Shown: positions 46,579 to 57,500 of the stretch, in pieces
Numbering within the stretch: position 1 is the first letter of the stretch
How the letters are laid out: every line of letters starts with the position of its first letter
Position numbers and translations under genes: made by a program
DNA from: Rhabditoides inermis
Lineage: Eukaryota; Nematoda; Chromadorea; Rhabditida; Rhabditidae
Assembly: GCA_963966185.1 (NCBI GenBank)
Contig: CAWZYM010000033.1
Location: forward strand, 62,001 to 126,000
DNA length: 64,000 nucleotides
Direction: 5' to 3'
Notes under the pieces: model-generated
Databases searched by the model: none
Told to the model about the DNA's origin: nothing
What the model saw: the letters and a program-made list of their open reading frames with translations, nothing else

Positions 46579-47698
46579 ACCCCCTGTCCTGGTCGAACTC
46601 CCTGGTGACCTCGAGGGGCATGTTGCTGCGTGACACGTGGTGCGCCTCGCGGACCACCGACAGTTGGAACGTCGCCTGCAAGCAGTGAGAACAGTCTGCA
46701 GACAAGTGCTCACCTTCCTATCAGGCTCGTCCATCGAAGGAAACACGCGGCGCGCGTAAGCTGGCTCGAACTGCGTCACTGCACTCTTTCTGCAACACAC
46801 ATCTCTCTCTCTCTCTCTCCTCTCTCTCCTCTCTCTCTCCCTCCTTCTCTCTCTCTCCTTCTCTCCCTCTCTCTCACTCTCAGTACTCACAGTATCTTTC
46901 CCTTCACCGTGGTGTGAGTGGTGATGTAGAGACCGCGCATATCCGGCAGTACCTGGTATCGATTGATATTGAATTATTGATTGATTACCTCACCAGTCCC
47001 TCGTAGACGAGTCCCAGTTGCAGTGAGTCTCCGGGGTGGACAGGCTTGGACAGAGTGAACGACCAGAGAGAGTACGATTCACACTCGGCCTACGCGACAC
47101 GTTTCAGATTGAAGATGTATCATCTTATGCAACTCACAAACTCTGCGGGTGTTTCCTCTCCGTTGATAGTGATGTGCTGAGAGGAGAGGTTGAGTCGCTC
47201 GGCATGCAAGACAACCAGGGAGGTCGTCTCCAGTACCTGAAGGGGAGGGTGGGGGGAGATGAGCACAGACAGATGCCACCTCGAAGTCGATGGCGACGCT
47301 GCCACTCATGTGTGTGGTGGTGATGTTGGGATGGAGCGTGATGTTGTATGTGACTGGAGCTAGCGAGCGCGGCAAACGCGGCTCCGACCACGGAAACGCC
47401 TCGCATTGCGGAGAGATCTCCTGATCAGTGCGATCAATGCGTGTCACATTCCGAGTCTCACCTCTACTTCTTTACTACTCTCGTCGGTGTCTCCGTCGTC
47501 ATCGAAAAACCAGGCGGTGAAAGGAGAATTGGACACTCCGGAGGAAGACGGCAGTAGCTGGAAGAAGGAGGGGTTGAGAGAAGGGGGGATGGATGAGACC
47601 ATGTATACTCCTTGGGGGAAGAACCAGGCGGTGAGGAGGGCTCCGATGATGAGACCAGCAATGAGTGCGCAGAGGGAGAAGAGACACACGCGAGCCAT
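42902..47698 (-). CDS. M1-family membrane aminopeptidase (aminopeptidase N-like)
   Basis: The minus-strand gene has many exons and a product of roughly 950 residues. It starts at 47698 with a signal anchor ([20 protein letters not shown]), giving a type II membrane topology. A short stalk is followed by the M1 N-terminal domain ([17 protein letters not shown]). The substrate-binding GAMENWG is at about 46090-46110. The zinc site HEIAHQ ends one exon at about 45812-45830. The next exon continues [20 protein letters not shown], supplying the third zinc ligand Glu in the usual HEXXH-X18-E spacing. The C-terminal helical domain runs to an Arg-rich RGRRRRKH tail. All catalytic residues are present. 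It should remove N-terminal residues from extracellular peptides. It converges on the TSP1 gene, with about 150 bp between stops. Confidence 0.9.
43093..43135. repeat. GA microsatellite in aminopeptidase intron
   Basis: A GA run lies in the last intron of the minus-strand aminopeptidase, so it reads CT in the transcript. Confidence 0.88.
44992..45042. repeat. CT microsatellite in aminopeptidase intron
   Basis: A pure CT run of about 50 bases reads GA in the aminopeptidase transcript. Confidence 0.9.
46537..46576. repeat. GA microsatellite in aminopeptidase intron
   Basis: A pure GA run follows a short GATA-rich stretch in an intron of the aminopeptidase. Confidence 0.88.
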
Positions 47699-49551
47699 GC
47701 TCCCACTGCGACGACCTGCACACACACACATAGCAGAAAACGAATCACATGCCCATGCGCCTCATGTCGTATTCGATGTGGGCAGTTTAATATTGATCAT
47801 CAGCATTCATGACACCGTCGTCGTGGATTCTCATCACTGATTTTCTAGAATCATAGCATCTAGTACTCTACTCCATTGTCATAGTTGTGATGTAATACCT
47901 GTACATCTCACCTGTGGAGGCGGTAGTCGCGAGAGGCCGCGGAGACGACGACCACGTGGCTAAATTTGCATATTACTCAAATCAATAATGCCAGCAAATA
48001 GACCACCTACACTTTTCCTTTTCATCGTGACTCATTGCGATCACTCGGAGTAGCTAGTGCAAGCAACTAGTGGAGTGTGAAACAAGAGGCGCGCACCTCA
48101 TAATATGCATAAAAGGACATGGGGTAACTCGATACTATACTGCCAGTCTGTGTCAAGTGAGGCAGCAAAACAGGGGACAAAAGTGTTTTTGGGGGGAGTA
48201 GAGTCGGGGAAGAGAGAGTTGCGGGTGTGGGAACGTGGAGAGAGAATAGAAGGCGCGCATAACTGAACACCTAGAATACAGAAGCCGCGTATCGATCGGA
48301 GTGATATGGAGATCAAGAGAGGACGGAGGCAATTAGAGGTGGCTGATGGGATGCAGATGTGTCGTGTGCGTCGAGCTGGCAAGACTCCAACTATTTATTT
48401 GTTTACGTTTCAATTTTTCGGCCAGCTAAGTTCCACCCAACTGCAATGCCAACATTGACAAAGGAGTTTTGTTTATATGGTCTCTGAAAAACATAGCAGC
48501 ATTTCGTGACTAGAAAAGGCAGTGGTGAAAAAGATTGCGACAGTTGAGAGAAAATTAAAATGGGTAAATATTCACTTATGTCAGCACTCCCTCCATCATG
48601 TGCTTCGTCCAGTAAAAGCTTCACGGTAGGGTTGGACATCCTTGACGGAATATCACAAAGAACGTTGTGGAAGAATGCTTAGAGAACGGTATCTGTATCT
48701 GAAATGATATCAATTATTGTAATGAAATTATTACTTTAATTTTTTTAAACATTTGACAAGTTCTGAGAATCTTCTTCTTAATTTTGCAAAAATTCAAAAT
48801 TCGCGCGGTAAATTGCTGAGTATCATACTCATACGCAGTGAAATAGTGGAGGTTCGATTCGCGCGCGATATTGTTTATTATTTTAAAATTTATTTTGGAA
48901 GCTGTATTTGATGAGATTGAAATTGGTTTTGTTATTTTAATTGTGTATGCAATGCACAATTTATTCAACGTGTTTTCATACATACCCGCGCGATCATTAG
49001 TGATAACAATCGTTACGACATAATACTGGTGTTATGTTAAACATTTGTGAAATAACTGATCGAGTAATATTATGACATGAATTAGATTGAAGTTATAAGT
49101 ACGTACGAAGAAGTGGGAGCAACTGTGAAAGTGCGCGTTTCCGCCACCTTCGCAATCCGTTCAGTGTGTTTGCCTGATGGACGCTTGCGAGTTAATCTCC
49201 CGAATTAGCCAAGTTTCTCTAAACGATTGCCTACTTCTCGTTTTTCACCATAGTTTTTGTACCGAGTCGATAAATGTATCGCTTTTGCGCAAAACAACAC
49301 TGAAAGGATTCAATGAACTATCTTGTTCGTTAAAATATATTTAAACAATACAATACTAGTGTTCCAAATTTTGTACCTGAAAAAGTAACATTGTTGTTCT
49401 TTGTGATGTAAGTCTATGTGTATTTTTGAGATTACTCACTGGTGGGCCTAACTACTACCTTCACTATTCGCGCTGAACAAGGGATTTACATCTAATCAAT
49501 TTCACATTTTCAGAAACTGGTGTTTTATAATATTGACAGCCCAGATTCACC
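47699..49551. other. Divergent intergenic region, aminopeptidase and PNISR
   Basis: These 1.85 kb lie between two divergently transcribed genes and should hold both promoters. Acceptor-like sites lie 5' of both starts: minus-strand GTGCAG near 47720, and ATTTTCAG at 49506-49513. A tRNA-like B box at 48851-48859 was examined and rejected. I recognise no gene. Confidence 0.5.
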
Positions 49552-52500
49552 ATGGACTGGGGACGCTTCCAACAGATGCCTCATGATCAAGGTGAGAATA
49601 ATTCAATATTAACACTTACCAATTCAGTGCTAGTGTCGTTGTTGTTGTGTTGGCGTAGTTGACGTAGAACTATACACCTAGTAATAGTGTGGCGCGATAG
49701 CGAAGCGCAATTTTTCGATGTCGATTTGATAGGGTTCGGATGGCGGGAGTGTGTGTGGGCGCAGCTCTCGGAGCAGCTTAACGGGTCGGTTCGGCCGCCG
49801 CTCCAAGATCATCTGAAAAAGCGTGGAAATAGTTGGCGCTGCTGTGTGCGGTGCGAGTTTGTCGAGACCCGCGCGGGCACACACGCTTTGTTCCCTCCTT
49901 CAAACACGTCGTCATTCGCGCAATCCCACGATGTTCCCTCCTTCCCACAGCCATCCACACCTTTTTACACCCCATAGTGCAAACGGAAAAGCTAGCTGCG
50001 CGAACAGTGGGTTGAATGTTGCATTTTTGTGCGACTTTTGTGCGACTTTTATCTTGCATTTTTGTGCGACTTGAGCTACTGCTACAAAAAAAAATCCTAT
50101 CATAGCATATCATAGCACTTTATCCTACATTTTAAATCACTTTCTTAGTGAACTGGGCTGAACTGGCGCAACAATGGATGTCAAATCGACAGAACGACGA
50201 CGTTCAACACAACGACGGGCCAAGTGAGCGTTTTGATCTTTAATATTATCATCTTTAATATATTATCATTTATTTGTAGATGGTGGTTACAACACTGCTG
50301 GGAACGGAGAGTCGTGGCGGGATTCGGGCGAATCGTGGCGTGATCCGCCGCCGCCGCCTCCCTCTGATAGACCAATGTTCCCCGCCGCGGTGGCTTCTTC
50401 TAATGAGTCGCTATCGAATGGACGAGGAGCTGGAGCAGGAGGGGGAGCGTACCAGGGCAACTGGGACACTCGACCTCCTCCACCAGGACCACCGCGGGAT
50501 AACTGGAACGGACCTAACCAGGTTGTTATATAACTTTTTTATACATAATATTGTTGTAATTTAAGGTATACAACAACGCGCCACCTCCGCCTCCGCCTTT
50601 GAATTACACTCCGATGAATGGTGGTGGCCCTCCTCGTGGCCCTCCACCGAATGGAGGATCTCTTCAATGGCCGCCCGGCATGAATGGACCACCGGGATTC
50701 GGTGGGCCTCCACCAGGGCCTCCGCCCCCTCACGGATGGTTCCCTCCTCCTGGACCCGGTGGGCCTCCGCCCTTCTTCCCGCCTCCTCCGACTGCAGGAG
50801 GGCCTGGAATGTGGCATCCGATGGGTGGACCAGAAGGTCCGCCCCCGATGCGGCAACAGTTTCCGGATGCAGACGCGCCCCCGTTCGGTGCTATGATGGG
50901 TATGGGTATGAATGGACCTATGATGGTTGCTCCGGGAGGTCCGCCTCCAATCGCCGGCACTCCGCCGATGATGGGTGAGTGAAACTTTTTTTGTTAGTTT
51001 TTGCTTCATTTTTTGTAATACAAGGTTTCAGACATGGCCGCGCGTAACAAACTACCTGCATGGATTCGCGAAGGATTGGAGAAGGCTGACAGGGAGAAGC
51101 AGAAGAAACTTGAGAAGGAAGAGCAAGTGCGGCGAATCGAAGAGGAACGAGCAAAGAGACGTGCTGTCCAGGGAAAGAGTAAATTTGTGAGTTATATTTT
51201 CTATATATTTTTTCATTGAATTTCTTTTTCCAGGATAGTAGCAGCGACGAGGAGGATGATGGGGTGGTGCGAGTGCGTTCGGGGGACGGTCATCAGACGG
51301 ATGACGAGAGGTCTCCATCGGACAGGGGCTCGCGGTCCGAAGACAGGGAATTGGATGCAGATCCCGTGTTCCTCGCGCGACGCAGGATCAACGAAGAACC
51401 CGAGGACACGCGCACCGAAGATGAGAAGAGAGACGATGCGGTGAGATCAATTATTACTGTCTAATAGGTTCGTTCGATGGTTGATTCGTTCAGCTGCTGG
51501 CGATGCGATATCTGATGACTGCTGTTCTCCTGGAAACGACAGACGACGAACTTAAGTGGGAGATTGGAGAATGTATCAAAGAGGCCAAGGAGGCAGCTAA
51601 GAAACCCGTCAAAGGTAGGTATCGTCCCCAGTCTGCTCGTTCTTACTGTAGCATCCACGGGAGGAGATTTTTTTATTCATTATTTTGTTATTGTTTCATT
51701 TGGTAATGGAGTTTCTAGCTGAACCAAAGCTTCTTGCGAAGAGCTCTGCCCTCGCAGCCATTTCAAACCTGGGTAAGTTGTATTTTTTGCTTATACTGTA
51801 TGTGTAATACAGGCACTGGAAACGAGTAGTTTCGGTTGACAATTTGTGTGACTTAGTTAAAACTGCATCAAAAGGAGCAGCTGAAACTGCTCGGGTCTAG
51901 CCTGCGCGATTCTTTTGCCTCGTTCCATGCGTTGTACAGGTGAAATACCTGATCCTGATTACAAGATAAAAATGTACTGAAACCGCAAGTGTACATGTAT
52001 GAGACGTGGGTATGTGTTGGTTAGTTGACTGTGGCATGGTGCAGGAGGCGGGGACGAGAGCAGCGGAGAGGAGACGGACGACGAGCGGTCGCCCACTGAG
52101 ATGAAACAGGAGACGACTGCCAAGGAGGGGGTCGCCGACAAGAATGTGTTCAAGGCACCCCTCGGCATATCGATGCCTAGAAAGTTGAGTAAGCCTCAGT
52201 CGCCCACTCCAGTGCAAGGTACGTTCACTCCACCATCGTCTAACGTTCGTCTCGTCTGTCTTCTTCCTACCATCCCGTGTGCTTTCTCATGACATCAATT
52301 CCCTTTTGCAGGTTCTCCTGTCGAGGAAGAGAAGAACATAGTGTCTGCTTCGGCGACAATGGAAAAGGAAGACACTCCTGGTATGTTTGGTGTCAAGCTT
52401 CATGGTTCATTGTGATTGTTTAGACTCTCACTCTGGATCGGAGAGTGGTGGAAAGAGAAAGAAAAAGAAGGAAAAGAAAATGAGCGACAAGGACGATCGC

Positions 52501-52815
52501 GACAGGAAGAGGAAGCGCAGTCGCTCGAGGTAAATTTTATATTTATGATATATCTTTTAATATTGTATGACATTTTACAGAGATCGCAAGCGTTCCCGTT
52601 CTCGCGATCGTAAGCGGAGTCGGAGCCGAGAGAGACAGCGGTCGCGGTCTCGTTCTCGAGATAGGGAGAGGGACCGAAAGAGGTCGCGGTCGAGGGAGCG
52701 CAAGAGAAGCAGGAGTCGCGAGAGGGACAGGAGTAGGGAGAGGGATAGGAGGAAGAGAAGCCGGAGCAGGGACAGGGACCGGCGGAGGAGCCGCAGCAGG
52801 GACAGACATAGGTAG
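49552..52815 (+). CDS. pnisr: PNISR-like Ser/Arg-rich splicing-associated protein
   Basis: Twelve exons (49552-49591, 50149-50223, 50280-50521, 50566-50974, 51032-51187, 51234-51440, 51494-51614, 51719-51771, 52045-52218, 52312-52380, 52424-52529, 52581-52815) give about 628 residues. The N-terminal VNWAELAQQWMSNRQ matches the conserved start of PNISR. A long Pro/Gly/Met-rich segment (50566-50974) comes next. A helical segment follows (LPAWIREGLEKADREKQKK), then acidic DSSSDEEDD and LLAMRYLMTAVLLETTDDE. The C-terminus is an RS domain with alternating Arg, Ser, Asp and Lys (52581-52815). PNISR is a nuclear-speckle protein that interacts with pinin. AATAAA lies at 52993-52998. The human protein is somewhat longer. 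Confidence 0.86.
49592..50148 (+). other. Intron 1 of PNISR
   Basis: This 557-bp intron has no recognised gene. TTTTTGTGCGACTT or close variants occur three times at about 50023-50071, a local tandem repeat. Confidence 0.6.
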
Positions 52816-53131
52816 ACGTGATGTTCTCGTCTGTCCCTCTCGCTGCCCTTCTATACTGGTCCCTTTCTTTGTTCTCGGTTTTCATGCGTGTTCATCAATT
52901 TGATTGTGAATTGCCCCTCCATTTTGATATTTTGTAAATCCGCTCGTTGTTTTGCGATCTTTTTATTTTATTTTGTATGTTCTTTTGCTGCTAATAAATA
53001 GTTTACCATACCACTAGACGAAACTGCATTACAATTATTCCAATACTGAACGTTGCTGTGAATAATGATATGGAAAATTGTTGAAAAGGTTCAACTATCA
53101 AACCATCAGCCATAATGATTGAAAAGAACAC
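52816..53131. other. PNISR 3' UTR and intergenic sequence
   Basis: PNISR 3' UTR runs to a little past the AATAAA at 52993. The remaining sequence before the hAT-type MITE has no recognised feature. Confidence 0.55.
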
Positions 53132-53986
53132 CTAACAACTAGTGTTGGGTCGATTAAGGCGTGTTCGATTAATGATTAACGATTAATCGAACAAATTAAT
53201 CGAAACCTTCGATTAATCGATTAATGAATAGTTTCCAATCTTGTTTCCGTAGCTTGCTGTGAACAATTACCAAAAACAGAACATTTCTGACAAATTGTGA
53301 CTTACTTCAACTCACTCAACGCTCCAGGAAGCGAAAATTGTACCGAAATTGAGAGATATACTTTCGATTTAATCGAGATTCTTTCGATTAATCGTTAAAG
53401 GGACGTACCACTTTAAATTTCGTGAGTAAACTACGACTGCTGCGTGAAAATACGTGAAAATACAATCACTTTTCATCAATTAACTATATGCTAAAAATGA
53501 AGATAAGATGTAGAAAATGCCTTGCGAAATGTGCCGTAGAACATTCCGTACGCACAAATCACACTATTTAATAGTGTTACATATGTCATTATGTGTATAT
53601 GCACATATTATTATGATTGATAGTCATGTGAGCATACAAATTTTTGGGTTTAGAAGTGTGCGTTGTGCATCTACGGCATATTTCGGTATTTCTCACTACA
53701 AAATACACAACTTCGCGATCCGTTTTCTACATCTTATCTTCATTTTTAGCATTTAGTTTTTTTATGAGAAGTGATTGTATTTTCATGTTCTTTCACCTGG
53801 TAGTCGTAGTTTACACACGAAATTTAGAGTGGTACGTTCCTTTAATCGAAATCGTCTCGATTAATCGATCAACGATTAATCGTTAATCGAAACATGTTCG
53901 ATTAATCGATTAATCGACCGATTAATCGAGCTGATTAATCGAAAATTAATCGAAAGTCGATTAATCGACCCAACACTACTAACAAC
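53132..53986. mobile_element. hAT-type MITE with 8-bp target duplication
   Basis: The element (53140-53978, 839 bp) begins TAGTGTTGGGTCGATTAA and ends with its inverse. It is flanked by identical 8-bp CTAACAAC at 53132-53139 and 53979-53986. An 8-bp duplication and a TAGTGTTGGG-like terminus are hallmarks of hAT elements. Both ends are packed with repeats of ATTAATCGATTAA. No transposase is encoded. A second inverted repeat is nested inside. Confidence 0.87.
53395..53845. mobile_element. Nested inverted-repeat element inside the hAT MITE
   Basis: Arms at about 53399-53540 and 53690-53841 are long imperfect inverted repeats. AGGGACGTACCACTTTAAAT at the left matches AGGAACGTACCACTCTAAAT read from the right. 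Inner blocks such as AAGATAAGATGTAGAAAA also match. TTAA flanks both ends. It interrupts the ATTAATCG repeats of the outer element, so it probably inserted later. Confidence 0.65.
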
Positions 53987-54528
53987 GGAACAAGATCGAA
54001 TTTAGAGAATGTTTTATTATTCTCGCGGCTCTATGCAATCACAGTTCACCTCAACAAACAATAAATACGACGGAGTGTTGTGGGTTAGGGCCCGCACAAA
54101 AGCAGAGAGAATGAGAGGAACGCGTGTGGGAAATAGAAACTAATATTATTATATATGTATGCACAGGGTACAAGTACTGCCGCAAACGCGCGCACACGCG
54201 GTTAGCCGAGAGACTAAAACATCTGGGAAAAGGGAGAGAAAGAGGGTATCTGCAAAGTATATAAGAATCTAGAAATTGCATGCAACGCCGTGTGGTGACG
54301 AGAGAGGAGGAGGGAGGGTGAGGTGTGAAGAGAGAGGGTCGCGAGTGGAAACAACAGGGAGAGAGTAATGAGAAGAGAGAAAATAAACACGATTGAACCG
54401 TATGCTGAGATCCAGTGCACACACACGCACGATACACTACAGGGACAGAAGGGACAAACCAACGGACGGACGGACGGACCAAGAACGGGGTCGGGGGAAA
54501 GAGGAGTGGGGAGGGGCGAGGAGAGAGA
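53987..54528 (-). other. Macoilin 3' UTR
   Basis: This sequence is downstream of the macoilin stop on the minus strand. An AATAAA on that strand (54013-54018 in plus coordinates) is the probable polyadenylation signal, making a 3' UTR of about 500 bases. Confidence 0.6.
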
Positions 54529-57500
54529 CTAGTTGATGCGGTGGGTCTGCGCGGGCGAAGGCGCGCCGAACTTGCCCATGCGGCTGGTGATGAGGGGATC
54601 GTGGGGAGAGAGCGCACAGGGCAGAGACACGCCCGACGACGACTCGAACAGCTGATGCTCGCCCGTCGGAGACGTCTGGTGCTGCTGCGTGAACGACATG
54701 AACGGGCTGAAACACATCCATCACATCGACCCCCGATCGAGGAGGAGGGAGAACTCACGCGAAGAAGTCTGCGGGTGGCTGTTTGGCGGGGAGTGCGGTG
54801 GCCATGTTGTATGGAGGGGGCGAGTGGTGCTGGCTGCCGGCCGGAGACGGCTTGTCGGGCATGGCCGACGGGTGCGACGGAGGCCGGATCGAAAGCTCCG
54901 ACAGCGCGCCCAGCCCGCCGCTGCCCACCCCACACTCGATCTGCTCCCTCAGCTGCTGGTTGGCCGCCTTGGCGTCGCCCAGCGCACGGAACAGCTCCTG
55001 CTTGAGCTTGTTCTCCGCACACAGCGCGTCCTCCAAGTGCGCGTTCCTCTCGCGAATCACGCGCAGCTCCATGCGCATCGACTGAAACACAACAAATTGC
55101 CAATCACTCCCCCTCCCTCTCCGCTCACCTCGACATCGTTCGTCTCCCTGTAGTGTCTGAGCTGTGCGAGTTCCGTGTGTGCCATGGCGAGTACCTCGTC
55201 GCGGGTGGCGGCCTCGGCGCGCAGCCTGTCCACCTCCCTCTCGAGGGCCGTCTCTCGCTGCTGCTGCTCGCTGTCCACCGAGGGGCTCTTCTTGCTCTCT
55301 CGCTGCTTCCTCTCCTGTGTCAGCTCCCTCTCCACCTCGTTCTTCCTCTGCTGCACGTCGGCCAGTCTCCTCTCCAGCTGCTGCTGCTGCACCTTCTCCT
55401 CGGCTCGCATCTTCTCCGTGCTCGCCAGCCGCGCCTCGATCTGTTCTATCCTGGTGCGCAGCTGACTCGCCTCCTGCCTGGCTAGCTTCTCCGTGTTCTG
55501 GCTGAGCTGCAGCTGCAGTCTGGCGTCGTCGGCTGCCGAGCGGGCGGCCCTCGCTTCCTCGCGCAGCCTCGCCTCGAGGGACGCGTTCCTCCTCTCCTTG
55601 CCCTCTGCCGCCGTGTTGCCGCTGCCGCTCTCGTTCCTCTCCCGCCTGCCCTTCGACCGCTGGTCGCTGCGACTCCGCGGCGGACGCGTCTGCTTCCCAG
55701 CCACCACAGCAGTCGCCCGCTGTTTCGGAACAGTGCCTGTAACACATTCAATACTCCCATGCTCAGTACTCGGCATCACTCACCATTGTGCGAGTTGGGT
55801 TGCACGATGGCGGCTGCGATGGGCTGATGATGGGAGAAGTGATGGTGCTGGGTCTGCTGCGGAGAGGCCTTGACAGAGTGTTGCGAGTGACCGTTCATCA
55901 TGTGTTGCGAGACACAAGAGGAGGAGAGGTCGCCGTTGGCGCGACTCGGCCGCTCACTCGCCGTCACACTCTCGTCGTCCTCCTCGTCATCCTCGTCCCC
56001 ACACGCACTGCCTTCTAGAAAGGAGAGATGACGAACTAGTCATGGCACCCGCTCAGAAGTACTGACCGTAGTCCCTGGGCGCGGGCCAGACGAGCCAGCT
56101 GAGCCAGAGAAGCGCCTGCCACACGACTCGCATAACGAGAGGCATGGTAGTGTTCGCTGACGGCTCGCTCCACTCTGCAATGCAATCATCCTCATCCCCT
56201 CTCCTCCCCCTCCACCCACCGTCCTGCTGCTCGAACTCGCTCCTGTCCGTGTCCTTGCGCGTCTTCCCTCCCTGCACGCCCTTCTTGTCCTTCCGTTTCC
56301 CGGCGCGCGCACTCGCCCCCGCCCCTCCCTTGCCCCGCCCCCTGCTGTGCTGCTGCTGCTGCCCGTGTTGAGATGATGAATGACTACTCGTAGTCGGTGT
56401 CGACACCGCCGCCGTCTGACAAGACGACGACACAGATGAGACACCGTTCCCGTTTGATCTGAAACTGGTTACATGTGAACAGACCCAGGATGTACAAGGT
56501 ACTGACTGTAAATGTTGGCTGGAGGATGAGGGTGGGTTGATGGCTGTGTGATTGTGGTGCGACGGAGGCGGCATTATCATCGGCGTCGACGGCGCGTCCA
56601 ACTGATCCAGCTCTGAAACAGGGCGAGTCAGTGATGAACGAGAGAGGCGATAGAGACAGAGCCGTGAGAACTCAGCAACAGCCACCGCCTACATTCGCCT
56701 CCTACTTCTTCTTGTACACACCTCTAATTACCACTTCTCCGCCCGTAAATCAATCCCACTAATCTCACAGTAACCTTCCCGCATATACATACAATCTGGA
56801 CAATGAGAGGCAATCTAATATTCTATACTGCTTCACGCTGTACTCACTCACTGGCATATAAGCGGATAAGGACACGTCGAAAGGAGCAAAGCATTCCAAG
56901 TATGAGATGGCAAAAGAACTAGCATCGACACAGATAAAAATACACGCACGACGAAGAGCTGAGAATAATCCATACAAAGTTAGTGTTGGTGGTGGGTGAG
57001 AACAGGACTGCGGGAATACTATATCAGCAGTAACCGCTTTCTAACACGGCTCGCTTATCACAGTCTACAGATGTAAATACGCAGTATCAGCAGACGAGAC
57101 GAACGGAGAGCGCACGCGGGTTCGTGTAAACACAAGTTCTACCTAGCTAGCTACCTACACACTCCATCTATAGTTTTATTCTGGGGATTAGTTGGGAGCC
57201 TTGTACATTTGACTACAGAAATGAAGATACTCATTTTCCGTGCGGGACCACACACCGGGCAGTCGAAAATGATCTCGCAGGTTGCACTCTCGAAAGCGCT
57301 TGGTCATTTCTCGCTGGCATTGGATGGATCCGACATCATTTTCACCGACTGCCCGGTGTGTGGTCCCACACGGAAAATGAGTATCTTCATTTCTGTAGTC
57401 AAATGCACAACGCCTCCAACTATCCCCCTGAACAATACTATATGTGTGTTGGATGTCGCTGGCCGCACTTACCTAGGTCGTCAGCGGACGCGGCGGCGTG

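Noticed and set aside
48808..48870. tRNA-like sequence with GGTTCGATT and short complementary GC-rich ends
   Set aside because: The T and D arms do not fold and there is no proper A box. The GC-rich end pairing is likely chance.
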